Assembly (NCBI GenBank): GCA_965226245.1
Contig: CBDDCL010000015.1
Coordinates: 5,704,001-5,768,000, forward strand
From: CBDCYS01 sp965226245
GTDB lineage: Bacteria > Acidobacteriota > Terriglobia > Bryobacterales > UBA6623
DNA: 64,000 bases
Reading direction: 5' to 3'
Both the position numbers and the translations under genes were made by a program. Below are positions 54,525 through 63,239 of the stretch, piece by piece. Under the pieces are notes generated by a model. It was not told the DNA's origin, did no database searches, and worked only from the letters and a program-made list of their open reading frames with translations. Numbering within the stretch: the stretch's first letter is position 1; each line of letters begins with the position of its first letter.

Positions 54525-54622
54525 GCGAAAAAGGGGGACTGCCACCCATTTCCGCTTCTCCAATCCATTTTAGAAGTCAGCGCTTCGCCGAAAGGGAATT
54601 GGCTGGCTGTCCCCTTTTTCGC
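54525..54622. repeat. GGGGACAG palindrome, copy 3
   Basis: Left arm from 54525 (GCGAAAAAGGGGGACTGCC) and right arm to 54622 (complement GCGAAAAAGGGGACAGCC) pair over ~28 bases with a few mismatches. It lies just upstream of the MFS start. Confidence 0.8.
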
Positions 54623-54746
54623 GTCCTCGGACTTGCACCCAGGGGCTGCTAGCTGGCCTCTAACCTCGAAAAGAGCCCGCGACAACCTGCCGGCCGCCAA
54701 TCGAACAGATAGTATAGCGCCCGAGTCTTCAGTCGCGACATCCATG

Positions 54747-54938
54747 ATCCTAAAAACGGCAGTTGGACGTTCTAGCATTCGTTGTAACATATTGAAAGAA
54801 CGTATCTTATGTGCTGATATTGCAACTGCGGAGCAGTTGCAATCTTCACCCGCCGGTCCCCGATGACACTCGGGTCCAACTGACGTCTCGTCACAAGGTT
54901 GGGGCGGTTCGAAGACGACCAACTGCCGTTTTTAGGAT
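54747..54938. mobile_element. 192-bp MITE-like element
   Basis: Perfect 20-bp terminal inverted repeats starting ATCCTAAAAACGGCAGTT occupy 54747-54766 and (complement) 54919-54938. The interior has an extra hairpin (GCAACTGC / GCAGTTGC near 54825-54843) and no coding potential. No clear target duplication. Confidence 0.8.
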
Positions 54939-54967
54939 GATAGGTAACTGTCAAGGGTCGATGCAGG

Positions 54968-55018
54968 CTAGCAGCCCGTGGCAGAAGTGGTCGTTTTCAG
55001 GCGGCGCGAGCGGGACGC
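54968..55018. repeat. Lone IS1182 end fragment
   Basis: CTAGCAGCCCGTGGCAGAAG and the following ~30 bases match the left end of the IS1182-type element (35151-35200) with few differences, then the match ends. The rest of the element is missing. Confidence 0.7.
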
Positions 55019-55039
55019 CTGCGACGCGTGGACACGCCT

Positions 55040-55490
55040 AGGGCCGGCGAGAGCGCCGGCCAGTCACGGATTTTTAAGAAAAATATTCCCCGTGTTCTCA
55101 ATACATCTTGCCCGCCCAGATAAGAATTCCCAGAACGGCTCCGCTATCCTGATAGCGGTGGATCAATCGAATGACAAACAATCATGCGCAATCAAAGAAA
55201 AGGCGAACCGGGCTTTGCAAGAGCCAAAAATCCCAAAACCCTTACATTTTCTGTAGAAAACTGCAATTTGCACCCACAGGCCACTGAAACAAAACGGCTT
55301 ACACGTTTCCCAAAATTCATGCCACGGCGCCCAGAGTCGAGCTTTAACCTGCATAGTGCTCCCAAAACCACGGTAGCCGCCGCGAAAAGGCCACTTTGCT
55401 GCAATCAGCGCAAATCCGGCCCTGCGGCAACCGTCCACCGGCTTGGTCTTGCGCGGGTTGCCGCCCGCCAAGATGCCGTACGCTGAACAT
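55040..55490 (-). repeat. Dispersed repeat B, copy 2
   Basis: Opposite-strand homologue of 6850-7290; see that entry. The minus strand carries GCAGGGCCGGATTTGCGCT, AAGTGGCCTTTTCGCGGC and the A/T-rich end ACACGGGGAATATTTTTCTT near 55075. Confidence 0.72.
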
Positions 55491-56022
55491 CTTGACCCCG
55501 GTCAGGCTCGCCCGGGATATCAGCGATTCCGTGAACATTAGTGTTGCGGGTCCGAACTAGCGCCTTTATCCGGCCCGTCCGGGCCACTGACCCGCGAATG
55601 CGTACGATGACAGTCTTGCCTCAACGGGAACCAAAACGCTCTGCCGTACAATGAAAACTGCCCCGCCGGAAGCTTAATGGATTCACCCGCAACTCGCCGA
55701 CTAGGTTCATCCTCCGGATTGGAAGCCAGATCAGCCGCGCTCGGGAACCCGGAAGAGGCGAAAAGCCTAATGCTTTGCACCGTTGCGTCTTGGCGCCATT
55801 TCGTGCAACATTTGTCTTAGACTTTGAGAATCGCAAAGGCCACGAAGGGGTGTTGACTATCGATATACTCCCACGACAAAATCATATCCCGTTGGATGAG
55901 CAGAACAAATCAATCACAATTATGAGAAGGTTGTTGCTCGGCGACGTTGTCAACTGGATCACGGCCGGGGACCCCGCAATCCGCCACCTCGAGGATTACG
56001 GCTGCGGCAATTACCCCAGCGA
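55491..56022. other. Gene-poor leader of the nuo operon
   Basis: No supported gene is visible. An 83-codon frame (55775-56026) overlaps the NuoJ start by four bases; it ends in GDPAIRHLEDYGCGNYP and has no recognised domain, and I do not call it. The operon promoter should lie here; no clear boxes seen. Upstream nuo genes (A-I) are absent. Confidence 0.4.
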
Positions 56023-56559
56023 ATGACCTTGCTTACCGCAACCTTCTACTACATGGCGGCCGCCAGCATCGCGAGCGCGCTTCTGGCCGTGACGCGGAAG
56101 AATCCCGTTCACAGCATGCTCTGGGTGCTGGCGCTCTTCCTGCACGTGGCGGGCATCTTCCTGCTGCTGAGCGCGGAGTTTCTGGCAGCGGTGCAGGTCA
56201 TCGTGTACGCGGGCGCCATCTTGATCTTCTACCTCTTTGTCGTGATGGTACTCGACCTGCCGGAGGAGGAGGCTGGGCCGCGGTTCGGCAATCATTGGCC
56301 GCTCGCCGCCGCCGCGGGGCTCTCCGTGGCAGCCTTGGCCTGGTTCGCCCAACCCGGCACGCTTGACCCCGTTGGAGCTGTGGCCGCACCCGCCGCACGG
56401 AGCGTGGCAGCGGGAGGTCCGCCTCAGGGCAGCCTGGCGGAGGTAGGCATGGCGCTGTTCGGTCCTTTCGCGTTGCCCTTCGAGATAGCCTCGCTGCTGC
56501 TGCTGGCCGCTATCGTAGGTGCCATCGTCATCGCCAGGAGGAGACCAACAGAGTCATGA
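56023..56559 (+). CDS. nuoJ: NADH-quinone oxidoreductase subunit J
   Basis: This 178-residue membrane subunit has about five helices and the conserved FLAAVQVIVYAGAILIFYLFVVMVLDL region. It is part of the proton-translocation path next to NuoK. The gene overlaps nuoK by 4 bases (ATGA). Upstream there is no nuoI or nuoH, so the operon begins abruptly with J. Confidence 0.93.
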   Translation: MTLLTATFYYMAAASIASALLAVTRKNPVHSMLWVLALFLHVAGIFLLLSAEFLAAVQVIVYAGAILIFYLFVVMVLDLPEEEAGPRFGNHWPLAAAAGLSVAALAWFAQPGTLDPVGAVAAPAARSVAAGGPPQGSLAEVGMALFGPFALPFEIASLLLLAAIVGAIVIARRRPTES

Positions 56560-56861
56560 TTGTGCCCGTGAGTACGGTTCTGGGATTGAGCGCTATTCTC
56601 TTTGGGATTGGAGTATTCGGCTTCCTGGCCCGGCGCAACATCATCCTGATGCTGGTCTCGGTTGAGGTCATGCTCAATGCAGTCAACCTCAGTCTGGTCG
56701 GCTTCAGCCGGCACTTCGAAGACCCGCGTGGTCAGGTCATGGCCCTGTTCGTGATCGCCGTGGCAGCCGCGGAGGCAGCGGTCGGTCTGGGGCTCATCAT
56801 CGCCTTGAACCGGAACAAGCCTGGGGCGGGCGTGGCGGACCTGACCGAACTCAAATGGTGA
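56556..56861 (+). CDS. nuoK: NADH-quinone oxidoreductase subunit K
   Basis: This 101-residue, three-helix protein has the conserved Glu in LMLVSVEVMLNAVNLSL and a second in VIAVAAAEAAVGLGLI, the two acidic residues of NuoK/MrpC-type subunits. It overlaps the next gene by 7 bases. Confidence 0.94.
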   Translation: MIVPVSTVLGLSAILFGIGVFGFLARRNIILMLVSVEVMLNAVNLSLVGFSRHFEDPRGQVMALFVIAVAAAEAAVGLGLIIALNRNKPGAGVADLTELKW

Positions 56862-58327
56862 CGTTTTCGCTTATCCCCCTGCTCGCGGCGCTCGTGCCAG
56901 CCTTGGGCGCACTCCTCATCGCGTGCACGGGCGAGCGTCGCGCCAATCTGAGGGAATTCTGGTCCGTTGCGGCCGGTGTCGTGATGTTCGCTCTGGTAGC
57001 CTCCATGGTCCCGGAGGTTCTGGCCGGCCGCTCGCCGGAGTGCGTGCTGTTTCGGCTCCTCCCCGGCATCGAACTGGCCTTTCGGGTGGATGCCTTCGGC
57101 CTGCTCTTTGCCTCGGGGGCCTCGCTGCTGTGGATCTTGACCTCGTTTTATTCGATCGGCTACATGCGTTCTCTTCGAGAGCACGCCCAAACCCGTTACT
57201 TTTCTTGTTTCGCTCTGGCCCTTTCCGCCACTATTGGGGTGGCCTTCTCCGCTAACCTCTTCACCCTGTTTCTGTTCTACGAAGCCTTGACCCTGGTCAC
57301 CTACCCCCTGGTGGGTCACCACGAGACGCCCGAGGCCAAGGCAGGCGCGCGCAAGTACGTCATCTATCTGCTGGGGGCCGCCAAGGTGTTCCTGGTGGCT
57401 GCCATCATTCTGACCTACAACGTGGCCGGAACGCTGGAGTTTCACAATGACGGGATACTGCCGGCCGCGCAGCTCACGGAGCAGCCCACGCTGCTGTTCG
57501 TGATTTTCGCCCTATTCCTGTTTGGATTCGCCAAGAACGCACTCATGCCGCTGCACAGTTGGCTGCCGGCTGCCATGGTCGCCCCCACCCCGGTGAGTGC
57601 ATTGCTGCATGCGGTGGCGGTGGTCAAGACCGGGGTTTTCTCCACGCTGCGGGTTTTTCTCTTCGTCTTCGGTCCTCACGCCATGCGCGAGCTCGGCGCG
57701 GACCAACTGGCCTTGGGAGCGGCGTCGGTGACGATCCTGGTGGCATCGCTGCTGGCGCTCGGCCAGGACAACCTCAAAGCCAGACTGGCCTTCTCAACGG
57801 TGAGCCAGCTCTCCTACATCATCCTGGGCGCGGCACTGTTGAACTCCAACGGGGTGACGGGCGGGATTGCCCACATTACCAACCACGCCGTTTCGAAGAT
57901 CACACTCTTCTTATGCGCCGGCTCAATTTATGTATCCACGCACAAGACCGAAATCAGCCAATTGTCGGGCCTGGCCAAGCGCATGCCGTGGACCATGGCC
58001 GCGTTTTCGCTGGCCTCGCTGAGCATCGTCGGCATTCCCCTCACCAGCGGATTCGTCTCCAAGTGGCACCTCGCGCTGGGCACGGTGGAGGGCGAAGGCC
58101 GCTTTGTTTTGCTGGGGGTAATCCTGGTCAGCTCATTGCTGAGCGCGGCCTACCTGGGCCCGATTGTGTACAAGGCCTACTTCGAAGAGGAGTCGCCGTC
58201 GACCAACGCGGAAGTCCGCGAGGTGCCTTGGATGGTGGCGCCGTTGACGATCAGCGCTGCCGCCAGCCTGTTCCTGGGCCTCTATTCCGCTCCGGTCCTG
58301 GAACTTGCAGGGAGGGCAATGCCGTGA
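56855..58327 (+). CDS. NuoL/MrpD-like proton-conducting subunit 1
   Basis: This 490-residue antiporter-like subunit has about 14 helices. Conserved sites: Glu in FLFYEALTLVTYP, Lys in FGFAKNALMPLHSWLPAAMVAPTPVSALLHAVAVVKTGVF and Lys/His in ITNHAVSKITLFLCAGSI. No long C-terminal lateral helix as in true NuoL, so it is closer to Mrp/hydrogenase-type subunits. The stop overlaps the start of the small gene by 4 bases (GTGA). Confidence 0.9.
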   Translation: MVTFSLIPLLAALVPALGALLIACTGERRANLREFWSVAAGVVMFALVASMVPEVLAGRSPECVLFRLLPGIELAFRVDAFGLLFASGASLLWILTSFYSIGYMRSLREHAQTRYFSCFALALSATIGVAFSANLFTLFLFYEALTLVTYPLVGHHETPEAKAGARKYVIYLLGAAKVFLVAAIILTYNVAGTLEFHNDGILPAAQLTEQPTLLFVIFALFLFGFAKNALMPLHSWLPAAMVAPTPVSALLHAVAVVKTGVFSTLRVFLFVFGPHAMRELGADQLALGAASVTILVASLLALGQDNLKARLAFSTVSQLSYIILGAALLNSNGVTGGIAHITNHAVSKITLFLCAGSIYVSTHKTEISQLSGLAKRMPWTMAAFSLASLSIVGIPLTSGFVSKWHLALGTVEGEGRFVLLGVILVSSLLSAAYLGPIVYKAYFEEESPSTNAEVREVPWMVAPLTISAAASLFLGLYSAPVLELAGRAMP

Positions 58328-58587
58328 ACTTTTTGGAAAAGCATCTGGAAGATCCCGTCCGTTTCGCCCGGATCAAGCGATGGTTTTACGCTGGCCTGGC
58401 CGTAGTAGCTCTGGCCGAAATCATTCTGCCGCGAATCTTCCACGGCGGTCACCACCATTTCTCGTTCGAGGGCTTTCCTGCTTGGGGCTCGCTCTATGGG
58501 TTGGCCTCCTGCGCGGCGATCATAGTCGTATCAAAACTCATCGGAAAGGTGTGGCTCATGCGTCGCGAGGACCACTATGACTCTTGA
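58324..58587 (+). CDS. Small two-helix membrane protein of the nuo operon
   Basis: An 87-residue protein started at GTG 58324, inside the previous stop. It has NFLEKHLEDPVRFARIKRWFYAG, helix 1 (LAVVALAEIILP), a His-rich loop (RIFHGGHHHF) and helix 2 (LYGLASCAAIIVVSKLIGKVWLM), ending MRREDHYDS. The last 11 bases overlap the next gene. Position and coupling indicate a subunit or assembly factor of this complex. I do not recognise the family. A much longer overlapping frame (57559-58587) is mostly shadow sequence. Confidence 0.75.
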   Translation: MNFLEKHLEDPVRFARIKRWFYAGLAVVALAEIILPRIFHGGHHHFSFEGFPAWGSLYGLASCAAIIVVSKLIGKVWLMRREDHYDS

Positions 58588-60364
58588 GTGGGTGCATCCA
58601 TTGCTTGAGTGGGTGCATCCAGGGCTCTTGCTCATCCTGGGCGCCTGGGTCTTGCCGTTCCTCAAGGGACAGGTCAAGCGCCTGGCGATGCTGATTCTGC
58701 CCGCCGCAGCCTTGGCCGCCTGCCTGAGCATGTCGCCTGGCACCTACGGCGAGGTGAGCTTCCTGGGGCAAGACCTGGTATTCGGCCGGGTGGACAGCTT
58801 GAGCCTGATCTTTTCCTATGTCTTTTCGCTGATGGCCTTGCTGGGCATGGTCTACGCGCTGCATGTGGAAGACGATTGCCAGCACGTAGCCGCCCTGACC
58901 TATGCGGGGGGCGCGCTGGGGGTGACGTTTGCCGGGGACTTCCTCTCCCTTTACGTCTTCTGGGAGATCATGGCGGTTTCATCCGTGCTGCTGGTATGGC
59001 GGCGCCGCCAGGCAGCAGCCGTGGCAGCCGGGTTCCGTTACCTTCTGGTTCACGTAGTCGGGGGGCTCATCCTGCTGGCGGGGATCGTGCTCCACTGGTC
59101 CCAGAGCGGGTCGCTTGTCTTCGGGGATATGGGAGCGTTTTCCGGCGGCACGGCCTGGGCCCTGATCCTCGCCGCCTTTCTCCTCAACGCGGCTGTGCCG
59201 CCGCTGGGGGCCTGGCTTCCCGACGCCTACGCCGAGGCCACGGTCACGGGCGCGGTCTTCATGACTGCCTTCACCACCAAGTCGGCGGTCTACGTACTGA
59301 TCCGCGGCTTTGCCGAGACGGAACTGCTGGTGTGGTTGGGAGCAGCCATGGCGGTCTACGGGGTGGTCTACGCCGTGCTGGAAAACGACGCGCGACGGCT
59401 GCTGGCCTACCACATCATCAGTCAGGTTGGCTACATGGTCTGCGGGGTGGGGATCGGGACCCCATTGGCCATAATGGGCGCCACGGCCCACGCCTTCGCG
59501 CACATCCTCTACAAGGCGCTCCTCTTCATGGGAGCCGGCGCTGTCTTGCAGGTGACCGGGCTGCGAAGGCTGAGCGATATGGGCGGGCTTTACAAGACCA
59601 TGCCGCTCACCCTGGGCCTCTACATGGTCGGCGCCTTCGCCATCTCGGCCGTGCCGCTCTTTAGCGGCTTCGTGAGCAAGTCCATGATAATCTCCGCCGC
59701 GGGCGAGAAGCACTTGGCGCTGGTCTTTCTGCTGCTGACGTTGGCCTCGGCCGGAACTTTCCTGCACACCGGCCTGAAGCTTCCCTACTATATGTTCTTC
59801 GGCAAAGATTCCGGCGTGCGCGGGGAGGAGCCGCCCAGGAACATGCTCGTGGCTATGGCCCTGGCAGCGGTCCCGTGCGTTTTGATCGGGGTCTTCCCCG
59901 AGCTGCTGTACCAGCACCTTCCAAACGCCGTGGGCTACGTCTCATACACCCTGGACCACGTCACAAGCACATTAGGGATGTTGGGCTTCACAGCGCTGGG
60001 TTTCTTCTTGCTGCTCAAGCACCTCGACCCCGAGCGCACGATCAGCCTCGACACGGACTGGTTCTACCGCCGAGGTTCGGCCGGTTTTTTGGCTCTGGTG
60101 CAGCGTCCACTGGCGCGCCTCGAGTATGGTTTCGTCGGAGAGATCTATGAGTTTGTGATCCGGCGGCCGGTGCTGGGCGCGGCGGATTTGTTGCGCAAAC
60201 TCGACAGCCTCGTAGTCGATTCCGCGTTCGTCGGCGTGGGACGCTCGACCCAGACCTTCAGCCAGATCCTGAAGACGACATCGGACGGTCACGCCCAGCA
60301 CTACGGCCTGATCATGGCGGTTGGAATTGTGGTGCTGCTGGTTCTGGCAATGCTTGCCCTATGA
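58577..60364 (+). CDS. Mrp/NuoL-like proton-conducting subunit 2
   Basis: A 595-residue subunit with about 14 helices: FLSLYVFWEIMAVSSVLLVW (Glu), LNAAVPPLGAWLPDAYAEATVTGAVFMTAFTTKSAVY (Lys) and AHAFAHILYKALLFMGAGAVLQVTG. The C-terminal extension (~480-595) has an amphipathic region (DPERTISLDTDWFYRRG) and a final helix, as in MrpD/EhaI-like proteins. The first codons hold a 21-bp direct repeat encoding EWVHP(L/G)L twice. It overlaps NuoM by 4 bases. Confidence 0.9.
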   Translation: MTLEWVHPLLEWVHPGLLLILGAWVLPFLKGQVKRLAMLILPAAALAACLSMSPGTYGEVSFLGQDLVFGRVDSLSLIFSYVFSLMALLGMVYALHVEDDCQHVAALTYAGGALGVTFAGDFLSLYVFWEIMAVSSVLLVWRRRQAAAVAAGFRYLLVHVVGGLILLAGIVLHWSQSGSLVFGDMGAFSGGTAWALILAAFLLNAAVPPLGAWLPDAYAEATVTGAVFMTAFTTKSAVYVLIRGFAETELLVWLGAAMAVYGVVYAVLENDARRLLAYHIISQVGYMVCGVGIGTPLAIMGATAHAFAHILYKALLFMGAGAVLQVTGLRRLSDMGGLYKTMPLTLGLYMVGAFAISAVPLFSGFVSKSMIISAAGEKHLALVFLLLTLASAGTFLHTGLKLPYYMFFGKDSGVRGEEPPRNMLVAMALAAVPCVLIGVFPELLYQHLPNAVGYVSYTLDHVTSTLGMLGFTALGFFLLLKHLDPERTISLDTDWFYRRGSAGFLALVQRPLARLEYGFVGEIYEFVIRRPVLGAADLLRKLDSLVVDSAFVGVGRSTQTFSQILKTTSDGHAQHYGLIMAVGIVVLLVLAMLAL

Positions 60365-61824
60365 CTGACTATCCCGTTCTCAGCGCCACGACGTTCCTGC
60401 CGCTTGCGGGGGCGGTTTTGATCCTGCTCCTGGGCAGCGACCGGCTGGCGCGCTGGATCGCGCTGGCCACAACCTTGGCGACTCTGGCCGTCTCGGCCCC
60501 GCTTTACTGCTCGTTCGACAAGAGTTCAAGTGCTCTGCAATTCGTCGAGCTGCGAGAATGGATTCCAGCCTGGAACATCGCCTACAGCATGGGCGTGGAT
60601 GGGATCAGCGTCCCATTCATCTTCCTCGCCGCGCTGTTGAGCGTGCTGTGCGTCGGCGCCTCGTGGACCGCGATTCAAACCAGGGTGCGGGAATTCTACG
60701 CCGCTCTCCTGGTCGCGGAGACAGCGATGATCGGGCTCTTCGCCGCATCGAACCTCTTCCTTTTCTTTGTGTTCTGGGAACTCGTAATGATTCCCATCTT
60801 TCTGCTCATCGGCGTGTGGGGAGGCCCGAGGCGAGTCTACTCCGCGGTCAAGTTTCTGCTCTTCACGCTGGCTGGCAGCGTTTTGATGCTTGTTGCCATG
60901 ATCGCCGTCTACCACGCCTTCGGCACGATGGACTTCAAGGAACTGGCGGGGGAGACGATTGACCCGGCATTTCAGACCTGGCTCTTCGTGGCCTTTCTGG
61001 CCGCCTTCGCGGTCAAGGTACCCATGTTCCCGGTCCACACCTGGCTCCCGGACGCCCACACCGAGGCCCCCACGGCGGGGAGCGTCATCCTCGCCGGGAT
61101 CCTCCTCAAGATGGGCGCCTATGGTTTTCTGCGGATCTCGCTTCCCATACTTCCCGACGCCGTGCAGCTCTTCCTCACGCCCATGCTGGTGGTTTCCGTG
61201 GTCGCGATCGTCTACGGCGCCTACGTGACCCTGGTCCAGAAGGACGTCAAGCGCCTCATTGCTTTCTCGAGCGTTAGTCATATGGGTTTCGTCACGCTGG
61301 GCATCTTCACGCTGAATAAGAGCGGGGTCGAGGGCGCGATTCTCCAAATGATCAACCACGGGATCGTCTCCGCGGCGCTATTCTTGTGCGTCGGCATGAT
61401 CTACGAGCGCACCCACACCAGGGAGATCAAGGACTACGGGGGAGTCGCCAAAATCGCGCCGGTCTACTCCACTTTGCTGGCGCTGTTTTGTCTGGCGGCG
61501 GCGGGATTCCCGGGGTTGAATTCATTCGTGGGGGAATTCCTCATCATCGGCGGCGCCTTCCACACTCAGGCCTGGCTCGGGGCCGCGGCCGTCTGGGGCG
61601 TCGCCTTGGGAACGACTTACATGGTCTGGCTCTTCTACCGCGTGGTCATGGGCGAGATCAACCCGGGGCTCGAGGGGCTGAAGCTCGAGCTCAATGTCCG
61701 TGAGGTGGCGACGCTGGCCCCACTGGCTCTGCTCGCCGTGTGCCTCGGCCTCTACCCTGAGAGTGTCCTTTCTTATCTTCGCGTCCCCGTGGCCGAGCTT
61801 CTGGCAGCCGGAGTTGTGCCATGA
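60361..61824 (+). CDS. nuoM: NADH-quinone oxidoreductase subunit M
   Basis: This 487-residue subunit has YSMGVDGISVPFIFLAALLSVLC, FVFWELVMIPIFLLIGVWGG (Glu), KVPMFPVHTWLPDAHTEAPTAGSVILAGILLKMGAYGFLRIS (Lys) and MINHGIVSAALFLCVGMIYERTHTREIKDYGG, a NuoM signature. It overlaps NuoN by 4 bases. Confidence 0.96.
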   Translation: MTDYPVLSATTFLPLAGAVLILLLGSDRLARWIALATTLATLAVSAPLYCSFDKSSSALQFVELREWIPAWNIAYSMGVDGISVPFIFLAALLSVLCVGASWTAIQTRVREFYAALLVAETAMIGLFAASNLFLFFVFWELVMIPIFLLIGVWGGPRRVYSAVKFLLFTLAGSVLMLVAMIAVYHAFGTMDFKELAGETIDPAFQTWLFVAFLAAFAVKVPMFPVHTWLPDAHTEAPTAGSVILAGILLKMGAYGFLRISLPILPDAVQLFLTPMLVVSVVAIVYGAYVTLVQKDVKRLIAFSSVSHMGFVTLGIFTLNKSGVEGAILQMINHGIVSAALFLCVGMIYERTHTREIKDYGGVAKIAPVYSTLLALFCLAAAGFPGLNSFVGEFLIIGGAFHTQAWLGAAAVWGVALGTTYMVWLFYRVVMGEINPGLEGLKLELNVREVATLAPLALLAVCLGLYPESVLSYLRVPVAELLAAGVVP

Positions 61825-63239
61825 AGGGGGCCGCCACCCTATCTGACCTGGCCCTGCTGGTCCCTGAGCTGATTCTGGTCGGCATGGCCTTGGCGCTCAT
61901 TCTAACGGCTCGCCGGATTCAGAAAACGCCGGTGGCCGCGGTCGGGACCGTCCTCGCCGCGCTGGCCGCCGCCGTGGCCGCGGGCTGGACCTTGTCCGGG
62001 GGCGCCCAGACTGGGTTTAGCGGCATGATCACCGTCGACGGGTACTCGCAATTCTTCAAAGTCCTCATCGCCGCCACGCTCGCCCTTGCTGCGCTTCTGG
62101 CCGTGAGGAGCCTCGACAGGGAAGGGATCCCGAAGGCCGAATACCATGCCTTGCTACTGCTGGCCTCGACGGGAATGATGCTCGCGGTTTCAGCCCTTGA
62201 CCTGTTGACCCTCTACCTGGGCTTGGAACTCATGACGCTTTGCTCCTACATCCTGGTCGGCATCACGGTCGAGAGGCCGGCGTCAAACGAGGCTGCGATC
62301 AAGTACTTCCTTCTTGCTTCCTTCGCCTCGGCTTTGCTGCTCTACGGGATCAGCCTGACCTACGGAGTCACGGGCGCAACCGGCTTCGCGGGCATTGCCT
62401 CGGCTCTCGCGGGGCAGGGCTCCAGCCCGCTGCTGTTGGTGGCCGTCGGGCTGGTCACGGTAGGAATCGCCTTCAAAATCGCGGCGGCGCCGCTGCATGC
62501 CTGGGCGCCGGACGCTTATCAAGGAGCCAGCGCCCCGGTTGCGGCCTTTTTAGCGGCCGGCTCGAAGGCGGCTGGTCTGGCCGCGCTGGGACGGGTCGGC
62601 CTGGTCGCGTTCGGCTCGCAAGCCGAAGTCTTGTCGGTGGTTCTGATAGGGCTCGCCGCACTCTCCATTCTGGTGGGAAGCGTGGTCGCTGTGTCCCAAA
62701 CCGACATGAAGCGGTTGCTGGCCTATTCCTCCATTGCGCATGCGGGCTACGCTCTCCTGGGCCTCATCGCCGGCACTCCCGAAGGGGTCGAGGCGACGAT
62801 GACCTACGCCTTCTTCTATGTGTTTATGACTCTCGGGGCCTTTGGCGTGGTCATTGCTTTGGGAGAGCGAGGCGAGAAACTAGACGGCTATCAAGGTTTG
62901 GCGGCGCAACGGCCCGGAACAGCCGCGCTGATGCTGCTGTTCCTCTTGTCTTTGACCGGCATCCCTCCAACGGCCGGCTTCGCGGCCAAGTTCGTCGTGA
63001 TCCTGAGCGCGGTGCGCGCGGGCCATATGGCGCTGGCGGTACTAGCGGTGGCCTGCAGCGTGGTGTCCGCGTTCATCTACATGCGCGTGGCCGTCTTCAT
63101 GTACATGAGGGAGCCGCGGGATGCGGCGCCGTCGCGCTTCCCGGTGGCCGTGTCGGCGGCACTTGCCGTGGCCGCGCTGGTCACCCTGATCGGCGGAATC
63201 TCCCCCGGTAGCTTGACGGCCTGGGCGGTGTCGCCGTGA
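61821..63239 (+). CDS. nuoN: NADH-quinone oxidoreductase subunit N
   Basis: This 472-residue subunit has TLYLGLELMTLCSYILVGI (Glu), FKIAAAPLHAWAPDAYQGASAPVAAFLAAGSKAAGLAAL (Lys), the HAGYALLGLIAGTPEGV region and LSLTGIPPTAGFAAKFVVI, all NuoN-type. It is the last gene of the operon; the following ~630 bases are gene-free. Confidence 0.95.
   Translation: MKGAATLSDLALLVPELILVGMALALILTARRIQKTPVAAVGTVLAALAAAVAAGWTLSGGAQTGFSGMITVDGYSQFFKVLIAATLALAALLAVRSLDREGIPKAEYHALLLLASTGMMLAVSALDLLTLYLGLELMTLCSYILVGITVERPASNEAAIKYFLLASFASALLLYGISLTYGVTGATGFAGIASALAGQGSSPLLLVAVGLVTVGIAFKIAAAPLHAWAPDAYQGASAPVAAFLAAGSKAAGLAALGRVGLVAFGSQAEVLSVVLIGLAALSILVGSVVAVSQTDMKRLLAYSSIAHAGYALLGLIAGTPEGVEATMTYAFFYVFMTLGAFGVVIALGERGEKLDGYQGLAAQRPGTAALMLLFLLSLTGIPPTAGFAAKFVVILSAVRAGHMALAVLAVACSVVSAFIYMRVAVFMYMREPRDAAPSRFPVAVSAALAVAALVTLIGGISPGSLTAWAVSP

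Noticed and set aside
57559..58587. 342-codon frame across the nuo subunit and small gene
   Set aside because: Only its last 87 codons (from GTG 58324) are plausible; the rest is out-of-frame sequence of the NuoL/MrpD-like gene.
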